This document shows positions 24,648-33,136 of a DNA stretch of 64,000 nucleotides, in pieces. A model generated the notes under the pieces. The model had not been told where the DNA came from and searched no databases. It saw nothing but the letters and a program-made list of their open reading frames with translations. Source of the stretch: Clostridia bacterium (GTDB taxonomy: Bacteria > Bacillota > Clostridia > Christensenellales > Borkfalkiaceae); contig JAFTVF010000002.1 of assembly GCA_017465865.1 (NCBI GenBank), forward strand, positions 26,622 to 90,621, written 5' to 3'. Position numbers and translations under genes: made by a program. Position 1 is the first letter of the stretch. Every line of letters begins with the position of its first letter.

Positions 24648-26116
24648 CGCATAGTCAAAAACGCCCTACCCAGGTATGCGACGACGTCGCTTGCCGTCAG
24701 GGAATATTCCCCGATATCCACACTAGCAAGCTCCGCGGCGATACCGCTAAGATACGCGCCCAGCTTTGCACCCTCGAACACGGAAAGCCCCGTCGCGCAA
24801 AGCCCTGCGATCAAGCCCGAGAGCACGTCGCCGCTCCCGCCCTTGGCTTGCCCCGAATTGCCTGCGGTATTCACCGCAATCCGCACGCCGTCCGTAACGA
24901 TCGTGGCGGCGTTTTTCAAGAGCACGGTAACGCCGTGCTCGCTTGCAAACGCTTTCGCCGCCGTCAAGCCCTCTTCCAAAATATCCTGTATCTCTTTCCC
25001 TGAAAGCCTTGAAAATTCTTTGAGATGCGGAGTGATCGCCACTTCGCATTTTTTATTTGCAAACAGCCCCGATAAGTTCTCCTTTTCGTATACGGCAAGG
25101 CTATTCAGCCCGTCCGCGTCCAAAATCAGCCGACCCGCGTACCGTTTTAACAGCCACACCGCGCCGTCTGCGACCTCGCGCGAGATACCCATGCCCATAC
25201 CGTACGCCACGCTGTCGTAGCCGAGCAATTCTTCCAGCGTTTCTTTCTTCAACGGTCTTAAAAGCAGTTCAGGCGTTTTCAGATAATAATAAGGCAAAAT
25301 ATTTTCGGGCACGAACAACGCCGTATATCCCGCACCCGAACGCAAGCACGCCGTCGCCGCAAGATACGCCGCGCCCGTGTACCGCTCGCTCCCGCCGACG
25401 ATCGCCGCTTTCCCGTAACTGCCCTTATGTGAATTGCGTTTCCTTGTCGGCAACGAAACGGAAGTTTTGTCTATCCAGGTTGCATACCCCCGTTCAGGCA
25501 ACGAAATCCCGATATCCGCGCGCGTTACCTTTCCCGCATAGTCCAAGCCGTCGCAGAGCACCGCGCCCGCCTTGATCTCGCCGATACACAAAGTTTTATC
25601 CGCCCGTACCGCCGCGCCCGATACGATGCCGTTGTCGCCGTTGACCCCCGACGGGATATCCGCGGATAAGATCTTCGCGCCCGTTTCTTTCAATTCGTTC
25701 ATTTGCAAAACCGTTTCGGCGTTTTTGCCGTCAAGACTCCCTCTAAAACCCGTGCCGAACAGACAATCGATTACGAGCGCGTATTTTTTATCCCGCGGTA
25801 TTTCGGAATAAATTTTACCGCCTTGCTCTATCCATTTTTCTTTATTGATACGGCAATCCTCGGAAAACCGCTCGGCAAAGCACACGGTATCCACGTTACG
25901 CCCGCCCGTTTTCAGCACCCGAGCGCATACGAACCCGTCCCCGCCGTTGTTTCCGCCCCCGCAAACGCAAAGGATATCGCCGCTATAAACCAGCTCTTCC
26001 GCCGTTTGCGCAAGCGCTCTGCCCGCGCGATCCATCAACGCCCGCGAGGGCGTTTTTAAGTCTTTGATCGTATAGCCGTCCGCCTCGCGCATTTGTCCGT
26101 TGGTAAGAATATACAT
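24644..26116 (-). CDS. nnr: Bifunctional NAD(P)H-hydrate epimerase / ADP-dependent NAD(P)H-hydrate dehydratase
   Basis: Repairs hydrated NAD(P)H. The N-terminal YjeF_N half (about residues 1-210) has the epimerase pattern (CVCGGGNNGGDGFVCARVL, DCLFGTGFRGSL, SADIPSGVNGDNG). The C-terminal half (about 220-490) is a ribokinase-like dehydratase with KAAIVGGSERYTGAAYLAA, AITPHLKEFSRLSG and the GNSGQAKGGSGDVLSGLI nucleotide site. At 490 aa this is the standard fused form. It is the third gene of recX-birA-nnr. Confidence 0.96.
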   Translation of the reverse strand: MYILTNGQMREADGYTIKDLKTPSRALMDRAGRALAQTAEELVYSGDILCVCGGGNNGGDGFVCARVLKTGGRNVDTVCFAERFSEDCRINKEKWIEQGGKIYSEIPRDKKYALVIDCLFGTGFRGSLDGKNAETVLQMNELKETGAKILSADIPSGVNGDNGIVSGAAVRADKTLCIGEIKAGAVLCDGLDYAGKVTRADIGISLPERGYATWIDKTSVSLPTRKRNSHKGSYGKAAIVGGSERYTGAAYLAATACLRSGAGYTALFVPENILPYYYLKTPELLLRPLKKETLEELLGYDSVAYGMGMGISREVADGAVWLLKRYAGRLILDADGLNSLAVYEKENLSGLFANKKCEVAITPHLKEFSRLSGKEIQDILEEGLTAAKAFASEHGVTVLLKNAATIVTDGVRIAVNTAGNSGQAKGGSGDVLSGLIAGLCATGLSVFEGAKLGAYLSGIAAELASVDIGEYSLTASDVVAYLGRAFLTMR

Positions 26117-26133
26117 AATCGCTCCTTTATAAG

Positions 26134-26823
26134 CTATACGCGCAATGAAACTTCCGCCGACGAAAACAGCCGTTCGCCTTTCTCCGTTTCCACACGCAAT
26201 TTTCCGTCCTTTTCCACCGAAATCAGGGTAGCAGGTATGCGTTCATCGCCTAAAATAAGGGTTATCCGACTCCCCAGATACCCGATATACGACAGATACT
26301 CGTCCATCGTATGCGGCTTTTGCAATTCTTCGATCAGCCGCTCCCGCACCTCTTCCACGGAAAACGCCCATCCTGTCGCTTGCGCCATCGTAATGGCAAT
26401 ATCGGCAAGCTCCGTTTCCAAGGGATTGCACACGTTCAGCCCGATCCCGACGACGGACGAGGCGATCTTATCCCCCGAAAAGGTATTTTCGATCAAAATT
26501 CCGCATATTTTTTTATCGTTGACAAAAATATCGTTCGGCCATTTGACGACGGGCTGTATTCCGTAAAAACGGAGCGTTTTACACACCGCCGTCGCCGCGC
26601 GCGCCATGATCTGAAACGCTTCCCTTGCCGAAAAATCCTCGTAAAAACGGAGCTCGGAAAGATACACGCCCCCCTTTTGCGAGGAAAACGATCTGCCTTT
26701 CGTGCCTCTGCCGCCCGTCTGCATATCCGCCGTTACGATCAAATCAACGCCCGCAGCGCGCTTGGTTTTTATATAATCGTTCGTAGAGGTCAGCGTTTCG
26801 AAATGTTCTCTTTGCATATTCAT
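26134..26823 (-). CDS. birA: Biotin--[acetyl-CoA-carboxylase] ligase (no HTH domain)
   Basis: Attaches biotin to carrier proteins such as the acetyl-CoA carboxylase BCCP subunit. The 229-aa protein has the catalytic domain (TSTNDYIK, the GGRGTKGRSF biotinyl-AMP loop at about 37-46, VKWPNDIFVNDKKICGILIE) and the small C-terminal SH3-like domain. It has no N-terminal HTH, so it is a class I ligase without repressor function. The start is preceded by GGGGCAGG and overlaps a minimal ATG CGA TGA ORF. Confidence 0.94.
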   Translation of the reverse strand: MNMQREHFETLTSTNDYIKTKRAAGVDLIVTADMQTGGRGTKGRSFSSQKGGVYLSELRFYEDFSAREAFQIMARAATAVCKTLRFYGIQPVVKWPNDIFVNDKKICGILIENTFSGDKIASSVVGIGLNVCNPLETELADIAITMAQATGWAFSVEEVRERLIEELQKPHTMDEYLSYIGYLGSRITLILGDERIPATLISVEKDGKLRVETEKGERLFSSAEVSLRV

Positions 26824-26839
26824 CGCATACCTGCCCCGT

Positions 26840-27463
26840 TTATTCCTCGTCGTAATCGCAAAGCGCGGACAACGCCGCTCTTGCCGTATCGTAATCGTAG
26901 CCCTTGCTCATAAGATGCCGATACGCCTTTTGCAAGGTTTCCCTGTCGTAGCTTTTACCGCGCATATATTTTTGCAAAATCGCCGTCGCCGTCCGAAGCT
27001 CCGTTTCCCCGTCGAGGTTGTCAAGCGCCTCGTCGATCTCCGTTTCGCTTATGCCTTTGCTTTTCAGCTCCATACGGATAAGCCTACCGCCCTTGCGTTT
27101 TGCCGCCTGCTCGACGTACGCCTCCGCGTATTCCCCGTCGTTGAGAAAACCGTAGGAGCGTAACTTCTCGACCGTGTATTCGATCACTGCGGATAAATAT
27201 CCCTTGCCCTCTAAAAAGGTACGGATCTGTTTTTCCGTTTTCCGCGTTGCGGAAAGATGGGTAAGCGCCTTGTCCAGCGCCGTCGCTTGCTCGCTTTCAA
27301 GCTGGATCTCCGCAAGCCGCTCCGGCAAAACGGTCTGCCCGACTTTCAAGCGGTTTTTGACCGCCGCTTCCAAAGTCAGTCCGCAGTAAAACCGACCGTC
27401 GATATAGATATTGCAACGGGTCTTGTCTTTGACCTGCGGCATAATAGCGGTAATCTCGTTCAA
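26840..27463 (-). CDS. recX: Regulatory protein RecX
   Basis: RecX binds RecA filaments and tunes recombination. The 207-aa protein is built of repeated three-helix modules (ALTHLSATRKTEKQIRTFLEGKGYL, FLNDGEYAEAYVEQAAKRKGGRLIRMELKSKGIS, and LMSKGYDYDTARAAL in segments). The start codon is TTG at 27463, chosen because GGAGG lies eight bases upstream; the next in-frame ATG is seven codons later without such a site. First gene of the recX-birA-nnr run. Confidence 0.92.
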   Translation of the reverse strand: MNEITAIMPQVKDKTRCNIYIDGRFYCGLTLEAAVKNRLKVGQTVLPERLAEIQLESEQATALDKALTHLSATRKTEKQIRTFLEGKGYLSAVIEYTVEKLRSYGFLNDGEYAEAYVEQAAKRKGGRLIRMELKSKGISETEIDEALDNLDGETELRTATAILQKYMRGKSYDRETLQKAYRHLMSKGYDYDTARAALSALCDYDEE

Positions 27464-27540
27464 AAGCGCGTCCTCCTTGTCCTTAAAAATATTGTACCAC
27501 TTCCGAAAAAAAAAGTCAAAAGAAAAATCCTTTCAATCCG

Positions 27541-27569
27541 TTTACTTTTCGCGCGAAATATGATACAAT
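27541..27569 (+). promoter_or_regulatory. Promoter of the phosphoribosyltransferase gene
   Basis: TTTACT (27541-27546), 17-bp spacer, TACAAT (27564-27569), about 40 bp before the ATG. Confidence 0.65.
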
Positions 27570-27611
27570 AATTACGGAAGCGGAAAACCGCGCGAGAAAA
27601 GGAGAAAAGTT

Positions 27612-28151
27612 ATGAAATATCATACCGTAGACATCAACGGTTTCAAAGCCGAATTACCCATCTTGTCCCTGTCCAGCGGGATCGGTATCGCGTTCTTCAA
27701 TTTACACGGCGACAGCGAGCTGACCGAGCATTGCGGAAAAGAGCTTGCAAAACTGTTAACCGATTGCGATATCATCATTACGGCGGAATCCAAGGGCTTA
27801 CAGCTTGCGCATTGTATCGCAAGAGAGCTTGGGCACAGATACTACGCCGTAGCGCGGAAATCCAAAAAGCTGTATATGCAAGACGGGATCGAGATCACCA
27901 TTCAGTCCTCTATCACTACGGGAAAGGTGCAAAAGCTGTATCTGTCCAAGCACGACGCGGAGCTTTTGAAAGGCAAAAAAGTAGGTATCGTAGACGACGT
28001 GGTGTCCACGGGCGCGTCGCTGCACGGCTTGGAGGATCTCGTAAATACCGCAGGCGGGACGATCCATAAAAAGGCGTTCGTGCTTGCCGAGGGCGAAGCG
28101 GCGGACCGCGAGGACGTGATCTATCTTGCGAAGATCCCCTTATTCGAATAA
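27612..28151 (+). CDS. Adenine/purine phosphoribosyltransferase family protein
   Basis: Type I phosphoribosyltransferase, 179 aa, transferring a base to PRPP. The PRPP loop is VGIVDDVVSTGAS (about residues 121-133). The pyrophosphate loop region AESKGLQLAHCIA resembles Apt (ESRGF-type, here ESKGL). YYAVARKSKKLYMQD matches the flexible-loop area of adenine phosphoribosyltransferase. Substrate could be adenine or another purine. It is monocistronic, with its own promoter and terminator. Confidence 0.85.
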   Translation: MKYHTVDINGFKAELPILSLSSGIGIAFFNLHGDSELTEHCGKELAKLLTDCDIIITAESKGLQLAHCIARELGHRYYAVARKSKKLYMQDGIEITIQSSITTGKVQKLYLSKHDAELLKGKKVGIVDDVVSTGASLHGLEDLVNTAGGTIHKKAFVLAEGEAADREDVIYLAKIPLFE

Positions 28152-28184
28152 TCCAAAATACGGAAAAATCGGTGAGTTTTTGAC

Positions 28185-28222
28185 AAAAACGGCAACAATT
28201 TAAGGCTTGCCGTTTTATTTTT
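28185..28222 (+). terminator. Terminator of the phosphoribosyltransferase gene
   Basis: AAAACGGCAA / TTGCCGTTTT with an 11-nt loop, then ATTTTTC. Confidence 0.8.
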
Positions 28223-28236
28223 CATTCCCCAAACGC

Positions 28237-28265
28237 TTGTGTTTTCCGCGCCGATATTTTATAAT
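28237..28265 (+). promoter_or_regulatory. Promoter of the 809-aa repeat protein gene
   Basis: Weak -35 TTGTGT (28237-28242), 17-bp spacer, consensus TATAAT (28260-28265), 32 bp before the ATG. Confidence 0.55.
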
Positions 28266-28297
28266 GTATATAAGAAATAGCATAAGGAGTACATAGT

Positions 28298-30727
28298 ATG
28301 AGCGAAGCTCAGACCAGAGAAGAATACGAATACGAAAAAGAACGCAAGAAAAAGCGGAAACCCGTCCGCAAAAAGAGCGGCGTTTTCGGGAAGATACTCT
28401 GCCTGTTTCTCGGGCTGGTCCTCGGCATTGTCGCAACGCTCGGCGGGATCGTCGGCGTGGGGTATTGGCTGTATACCCGTCCTTTGGATAAGACCGTGTA
28501 CACGATCGATAAGTTCGTGGACGCCGATTTGTACGCGATGCTGTTCGGCTCGACAGACGAAGACGGCAACGTAACCTACGGGTATCTCAACGAATCTTAC
28601 GCCGAAAAGACGGTAAAAGCCCTTATCGGCGACGTTGAAAAAGCTACCAAAGCCTTGAAAGGGGATAACGGTACGCTTGCCGCACTCAACGACATTTCCC
28701 CCAAAGTCGGTTCTACCATTGACAGTTTGCTCAAAGATTTTGAAAAATATAATATTCCGATCACGCGCGAGGGGCTTTTGAACGCGCCCTTGAAAAGCAG
28801 CGAGGGCAAAGAAACTCTGCAACAGTATTTCGAAAACGCGATCATGGCTACCCCCGCAGGCGATTTCTTCCAAGCGTTCAGCGGCGAGTTATCCCCTCTG
28901 CTGTTGGCGCTCTGCTACGGCGAAGAGGATACCGATTATATCAAGAACGACGACGGCACGATCGTAATGCTCGGCAATTCCGAAAAAACCAAGCTGGGCG
29001 ATCTGTTGGGCAAGGATATGAGCAAGGTGCTCGACAAAGTCCCCGTCGAAGCCGTTTTGAAAGTCAAGACGGACGACGCTATGCTTTGCACGCTTGCCTA
29101 CGGCGCGGAATACCGTTACACGATCAAAAGGAACAAAACCGTAGTCATGAACCCTGTCGTTTACAGCTACGTAATCACCGACGGCGCAGTGAAATTCTAC
29201 GACTATGAGGGCGAGGAGATCTCCTGCACGGCAAAAGAGGTGATCCCCTCGTTATACGCCCTGTCCGTTCCGACGGGCGAAAAAGACGAAAACGGCGCGC
29301 CGATTTTCGAAACGCAATACGCGGAGCTTGGCAAAAACGGCAACGCACCCGTGTACAAGGACGCGTTAAAAACGGAGGTTTTGCGCTATAAGAAAACGAC
29401 GGTCGGCGAACTGCAAGACAATTCCAAAGCGATTATAGACGATATCTACTTAAAAGACGCGCTGGACGTCACCGCAAAATCGCATAAAGTGTTGATCTCG
29501 CTCGCGTACGGCGAATACGGCGTGGATTATACCATCGTCGGCGAGGGCGACAACGCCGTCATTCAGCCCAAAGCGGGCGGTAAAGCGCCCCGCACGATCG
29601 GAGAGCTTCGAAACGACAGCAACGGACTGATCAACGGCGTACAGCTTTCCGACGTGATCAGCGAAAAACAGGACGATAAGGTGATCATGTATCTGCTCTA
29701 CGGCAGAGAAAACGTACACTATAAGATCGATTCCATAACGAAAAAAGCGAAAATGCTGCAACGCCGTATCGCCATTCTCGACGGGCAGGTATACAACGAA
29801 TACGGCGAAGCCCTGACGGAAAAGACGGAAACGGCGAACGGTTACGTCCTCGACGAAACGGCGGGCGTATTCAAAGACGAAAACGGCGTAACGTATCGCT
29901 ACGACCCTACCGCCTCTTTCGGTACGCTCGACGTGAAAGTTAGCGAAACGAAGAAAACGGCAAATCTTTTCCATCTCAGAGACGAAGCGGGTAATAAGGT
30001 CTATTACGAAAAAACCACCCTCGGCGATATGTCGGGGAGCAATACACTCCTTTCCAAACTCACTAAAAGACTGACGGCAAGCGAGGTACTCGGAAAAGAC
30101 CTCAGCGGACATACTTTTTTCAAGCACGTACAAAACGAAACGATTGCCGACCTGCCCGACGCCGTGGAAAAACTCACGATACAACAGGTGTTCGCTACGG
30201 ACGTTTTCAAATCGGACGAAGACGGGAATTTCCTCGATAAAGACGGAAATATTACGACTGATCCGAGCGAACGCGTACTCAACCGCGAATGGTGGTATCT
30301 TCTGCATAACGAGGAGTCGTGCCACGCGGCAGGGCATACGGCCTCGCCGTGCGATTGTATCAACGATTTCAAATTGACGGAAATGAGCAAGCTGATTGCG
30401 GATATGAAAGAGAACGTACATCTTGCCACCCTGCAACAGCTTTCCGACGACGGAATGATGAAATTTACCGACGGTACGCTAGTTTCCGAATTAAAGAGCG
30501 AGCTACGCTACGGCAAGGGCGAGGGCAAATCCGTGCCCATTCGTATCAAAGTCAAAACGGAAAGCGGTACGGAATATAAAACGGCGGCGGAAGTTTTCCA
30601 AGACCGCAACAAGGACGGCGTGCTGACAGTCGGCGAAATAACGGTAGAAGAGATGATCTCGTACGTAGACGGCGTGATTACGGCGATCAATACCTTGGAT
30701 GCAATGGTAGAAAGCGGAGAGATTTAA
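28298..30727 (+). CDS. Large membrane-anchored repeat protein with an EF-hand-like loop
   Basis: An 809-aa protein of no recognised family. A basic cytoplasmic N-terminus (KKKRKPVRKKSG) leads to one transmembrane helix (about residues 32-55); the rest is extracytoplasmic. The core is a series of diverged modules of about 90-110 residues with the recurring pattern T.GEL....I...(V/L)...L.V....L..LAYG, for example KLGDLLGKDMSKVLDKV, TVGELQDNSKAIIDDI, TIGELRNDSNGLINGV and TLGDMSGSNTLLSKL. Near the C-terminus DRNKDGVLTVGE matches a canonical EF-hand calcium loop (D-x-N-x-D-G-x-L-T-x-x-E). It is upstream of rpsF but separated by that operon's promoter. A surface or envelope role is inferred from topology only. 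Confidence 0.75.
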   Translation: MSEAQTREEYEYEKERKKKRKPVRKKSGVFGKILCLFLGLVLGIVATLGGIVGVGYWLYTRPLDKTVYTIDKFVDADLYAMLFGSTDEDGNVTYGYLNESYAEKTVKALIGDVEKATKALKGDNGTLAALNDISPKVGSTIDSLLKDFEKYNIPITREGLLNAPLKSSEGKETLQQYFENAIMATPAGDFFQAFSGELSPLLLALCYGEEDTDYIKNDDGTIVMLGNSEKTKLGDLLGKDMSKVLDKVPVEAVLKVKTDDAMLCTLAYGAEYRYTIKRNKTVVMNPVVYSYVITDGAVKFYDYEGEEISCTAKEVIPSLYALSVPTGEKDENGAPIFETQYAELGKNGNAPVYKDALKTEVLRYKKTTVGELQDNSKAIIDDIYLKDALDVTAKSHKVLISLAYGEYGVDYTIVGEGDNAVIQPKAGGKAPRTIGELRNDSNGLINGVQLSDVISEKQDDKVIMYLLYGRENVHYKIDSITKKAKMLQRRIAILDGQVYNEYGEALTEKTETANGYVLDETAGVFKDENGVTYRYDPTASFGTLDVKVSETKKTANLFHLRDEAGNKVYYEKTTLGDMSGSNTLLSKLTKRLTASEVLGKDLSGHTFFKHVQNETIADLPDAVEKLTIQQVFATDVFKSDEDGNFLDKDGNITTDPSERVLNREWWYLLHNEESCHAAGHTASPCDCINDFKLTEMSKLIADMKENVHLATLQQLSDDGMMKFTDGTLVSELKSELRYGKGEGKSVPIRIKVKTESGTEYKTAAEVFQDRNKDGVLTVGEITVEEMISYVDGVITAINTLDAMVESGEI

Positions 30728-30778
30728 CAAAAAAGTATTTTTTCGGCAAAATAAATTAAAATTCCCGTAAAAAATCGA

Positions 30779-30807
30779 TTGACTATTTTTTGGAAATCGT
30801 CTATAAT
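30779..30807 (+). promoter_or_regulatory. Promoter of rpsF-ssb-rpsR
   Basis: TTGACT (30779-30784), 17-bp spacer, TATAAT (30802-30807). Confidence 0.85.
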
Positions 30808-30813
30808 ACTTCT

Positions 30814-30884
30814 ATACGGCTATGCGGATAGCCGTTAAAACCTTGCACGTCGGGGCAGACGTGCCGAATAAGACCAGGAGGTGA
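30814..30884 (+). promoter_or_regulatory. rpsF leader with two hairpins (candidate S6:S18 autoregulation site)
   Basis: The leader holds ACGGCTAT-gcgg-ATAGCCGT (30816-30835) and GCACGTC-ggggca-GACGTGC (30845-30864) followed by CGAA, then the ribosome site AGGAGGTG. rpsF operons in many bacteria carry a leader RNA bound by the S6:S18 complex. Position and shape fit, but I have not matched the consensus base by base. Confidence 0.5.
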
Positions 30885-30890
30885 AAAAAT

Positions 30891-31175
30891 ATGGCTAAAT
30901 ACGAAATGCTTTATTTGCTCAACAATGATTTGACCGACGAAGCAAAAGACGCCAAGATCGAAAAATACGAAAACGTCGTAAAATCGATGGGCGGCGCTGT
31001 TGCATCCTCGGACAAGTGGGGTACGAAGAAAACCGCTTACCCTATCAATTTCAAAAGCGAAGCGTATTACGTGCTTATGACGTTTGAAGCTGACGGCAAA
31101 GTCGTTGAAGAACTCAAACGTGTTGCCGGCATCGACGCCGACGTTGTAAGACGTTTGATCACGAAGCTCAACTAA
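30891..31175 (+). CDS. rpsF: 30S ribosomal protein S6
   Basis: S6 binds S18 in the platform of the small subunit. The 94-aa protein matches the family (YEMLYLLNNDLTDEAKDAKIE in parts, WGTKKTAYPINFKSEAYYVLM, VAGIDADVVRRLITK). It heads the conserved rpsF-ssb-rpsR operon, with AGGAGGTG before the ATG. Confidence 0.98.
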   Translation: MAKYEMLYLLNNDLTDEAKDAKIEKYENVVKSMGGAVASSDKWGTKKTAYPINFKSEAYYVLMTFEADGKVVEELKRVAGIDADVVRRLITKLN

Positions 31176-31192
31176 GTTAAGAGGGAAAATTC

Positions 31193-31615
31193 ATGAACAA
31201 AGTATTTTTAATCGGAAACTTAACGCGCGACCCCGAGCTGACGGAGACCTCTTCGGGTATCCCCGTTTGCCATTTTGCCATTGCCGTTAATCGGAACTAT
31301 GCTTCCGGCGACAGCGAACGCCAGACGGACTTTTTCAACTGCACCGCATGGCGCGGACAGGCAGAAACGATCGCTCGTTACACCAAAAAGGGCAACAAGG
31401 TTGCCGTAAGCGGCAGCATTCAGCTCCGTAACTACGAAGACAACCAAGGCGTAAAACGTACCGCTGTGGATATCATCGTGCAGGACGTTGAGTTCCTCAC
31501 GCCGAAAACGAGCGGCGATTCGTTTGACGAAGCCCCTGAAACGCCCCGCGCTTCCGCGCCCAGAAAGAAACCTACTCTGCAAGCGATGGACGACGACGGC
31601 GACATTCCTTTCTGA
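31193..31615 (+). CDS. ssb: Single-stranded DNA-binding protein
   Basis: OB-fold protein that coats ssDNA at forks and repair sites. N-terminal MNKVFLIGNLTRDPELTET and the central FNCTAWRGQAETIARYTKKG are diagnostic. A short flexible linker leads to the acidic tail DDDGDIPF that recruits partner proteins. At 140 aa, with usual placement between rpsF and rpsR. Confidence 0.98.
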   Translation: MNKVFLIGNLTRDPELTETSSGIPVCHFAIAVNRNYASGDSERQTDFFNCTAWRGQAETIARYTKKGNKVAVSGSIQLRNYEDNQGVKRTAVDIIVQDVEFLTPKTSGDSFDEAPETPRASAPRKKPTLQAMDDDGDIPF

Positions 31616-31656
31616 TTTTTTCGGAAAGAAGAAAATAATTAAAGGAGTTACAGATC

Positions 31657-31905
31657 ATGGAAGAAAAAGCACCTGTTAAAAAGGTATATAAGAAAGCGCC
31701 CCGCAAAAAGGTATGCGCGTTCTGCCAGGAAAAGCTCGAAGCGATCGATTACAAGGACGTTAACCGTTTGAAGAAATTCGTTACGGAAGGCGGTAAGATC
31801 ATTCCCCGCAGAATGAGCGGTACTTGCGCTGCTCACCAAAGACTTCTTGCAACCGCGATCAAGCGCGCAAGAATCGTGGCTCTTCTCCCCTTCAAAGGCG
31901 AGTAA
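31657..31905 (+). CDS. rpsR: 30S ribosomal protein S18
   Basis: S18 pairs with S6 on the 30S platform. The 82-aa protein has [26 protein letters not shown] in parts, then [35 protein letters not shown] in parts. It keeps two N-terminal Cys (CAFC), the zinc-binding C+ type pattern, along with a Cys in SGTCAAHQ. Confidence 0.98.
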   Translation: MEEKAPVKKVYKKAPRKKVCAFCQEKLEAIDYKDVNRLKKFVTEGGKIIPRRMSGTCAAHQRLLATAIKRARIVALLPFKGE

Positions 31906-31920
31906 TCAGCTTAGAACTTC

Positions 31921-31950
31921 AAAAGCCTTGCTTTCACAGCAAGGCTTTTT
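31921..31950 (+). terminator. Terminator of the rpsF operon
   Basis: AAAAGCCTTGCT-ttcac-AGCAAGGCTTTT plus T-run. A second perfect 12-bp hairpin (31960-31989, GCGCCGTTTGCA / TGCAAACGGCGC) follows without a T-run and may serve the convergent minus-strand gene. Confidence 0.88.
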
Positions 31951-32009
31951 GTTATTCCCGCGCCGTTTGCAATGAAATGCAAACGGCGCGTTTGGTATTG
32001 GGCAAAATC

Positions 32010-33122
32010 TTATTCCAAGGTGATAGCCTCGTTCGGCTCTTCCTCTGTTTCGGCTTTTTCCTGTATTTCAGGAACGCTTATGGTTTCAACCGTTTCCTTT
32101 TTATATTTTGGAAAACCGGGGAAGCGGAACGTGGTACGACCCGCAACCACAAGCAAGAAGATCGGCAATACCGTCGTTCGACCGATCTCGAAATACCCGC
32201 TCAGCATCGCCATAATATTCATTTCCCCTGCGCCGTACGACGTTGCCAAAAACAACGCCGCATCTATGGCGAGATACACGCAAGCCGTCTTAAACAGGTG
32301 CACCCAAAGGTATTTTCCAGCCATATACTGGCTTACCCAGTGATTATTTTCTTCGCTCCCCGCCGAACACAACTCATCGGATAAAATACGGACAAGTTGA
32401 ACGAGTAACACCGTATGGATAACGTATACGCCTAAAACTTGATAAATACTATATAACGTATATGCTCCCGCTTTCCAGTTGACCGTAGTAAAAACAGCAA
32501 CGATACCGTCAAGCAAACCGCCAACTACGTCTTTTGCGATAAACGCGCCCAGCGCGCCGAGAATAATGCCTTTTACAACCATATATCCAGCCGTGGCTGT
32601 AAGATATTGCCAAGTATATTTCTTTTCCGTTGCCAATAGATTGAGAACTCTACCGCCCGCCACTACCAATAATCCAATTACCATTAGCGCAATACCACCA
32701 CTCGACAGCCTCGCTTCGTAAAGCGTATTGGAAAGTAATACGTAAAGTATGCAATAATAAAAGGTTTGAAAAAATTCGTCGCGCAAGAAACCGTTGCGAT
32801 TAGGTTCTGCTTTATTCTTAAAATACTTAAACGAGCGAAATAAAGATTTTACTATCGCCACCATCACAGCAACGTACAAGAATGCCTGTGCTAATGATGA
32901 AAGATAATAATACCACAACGTAGTACTGCAAGAGAAAAAATCCAGCACTCGAAAAACCACCGTGAGCGCAGAAATATCGTCGTTCATTCCCGAAAAACCG
33001 CCCAAAAGATATGCTACGCAAAATCCCGCCTGCGCCACAAACCATACCAAACAGGAGATCGTACCGAACGACCACTTCTTTTCTTTATTTTCCTCTGAAA
33101 TTACTTCCATTTCTTCCGTCAT
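32010..33122 (-). CDS. Polytopic membrane protein of unknown function
   Basis: A 370-aa protein with about eight hydrophobic segments between residues 20 and 335, including FGTISCLVWFVAQAGFCVAYLLG in parts, YYYLSSLAQAFLYVAVMVAIV, LMVIGLLVVAGGRVLNLLA and IFLLVVAGRTTFRF. The cytoplasmic C-terminus is acidic. No transporter signature is seen. It is the second gene after a secreted protein gene (33137-34114), 14 bp away, both read from a consensus promoter controlled by a candidate XRE operator. A role together with the secreted protein is inferred from this pairing. Confidence 0.65.
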   Translation of the reverse strand: MTEEMEVISEENKEKKWSFGTISCLVWFVAQAGFCVAYLLGGFSGMNDDISALTVVFRVLDFFSCSTTLWYYYLSSLAQAFLYVAVMVAIVKSLFRSFKYFKNKAEPNRNGFLRDEFFQTFYYCILYVLLSNTLYEARLSSGGIALMVIGLLVVAGGRVLNLLATEKKYTWQYLTATAGYMVVKGIILGALGAFIAKDVVGGLLDGIVAVFTTVNWKAGAYTLYSIYQVLGVYVIHTVLLVQLVRILSDELCSAGSEENNHWVSQYMAGKYLWVHLFKTACVYLAIDAALFLATSYGAGEMNIMAMLSGYFEIGRTTVLPIFLLVVAGRTTFRFPGFPKYKKETVETISVPEIQEKAETEEEPNEAITLE

Positions 33123-33136
33123 CGTCCTTTCCCTCC

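Noticed and set aside
9108-26835. CGCATACCTGC as an intergenic repeat (near 9110, 22230 and 26823)
   Set aside because: Only 11-13 bases; at 26823 it is explained as a ribosome site and start region on the minus strand, and the remaining matches can be chance.
29450-30436. 328-aa minus-strand ORF
   Set aside because: Antisense shadow of the 809-aa repeat protein, with no start signals.
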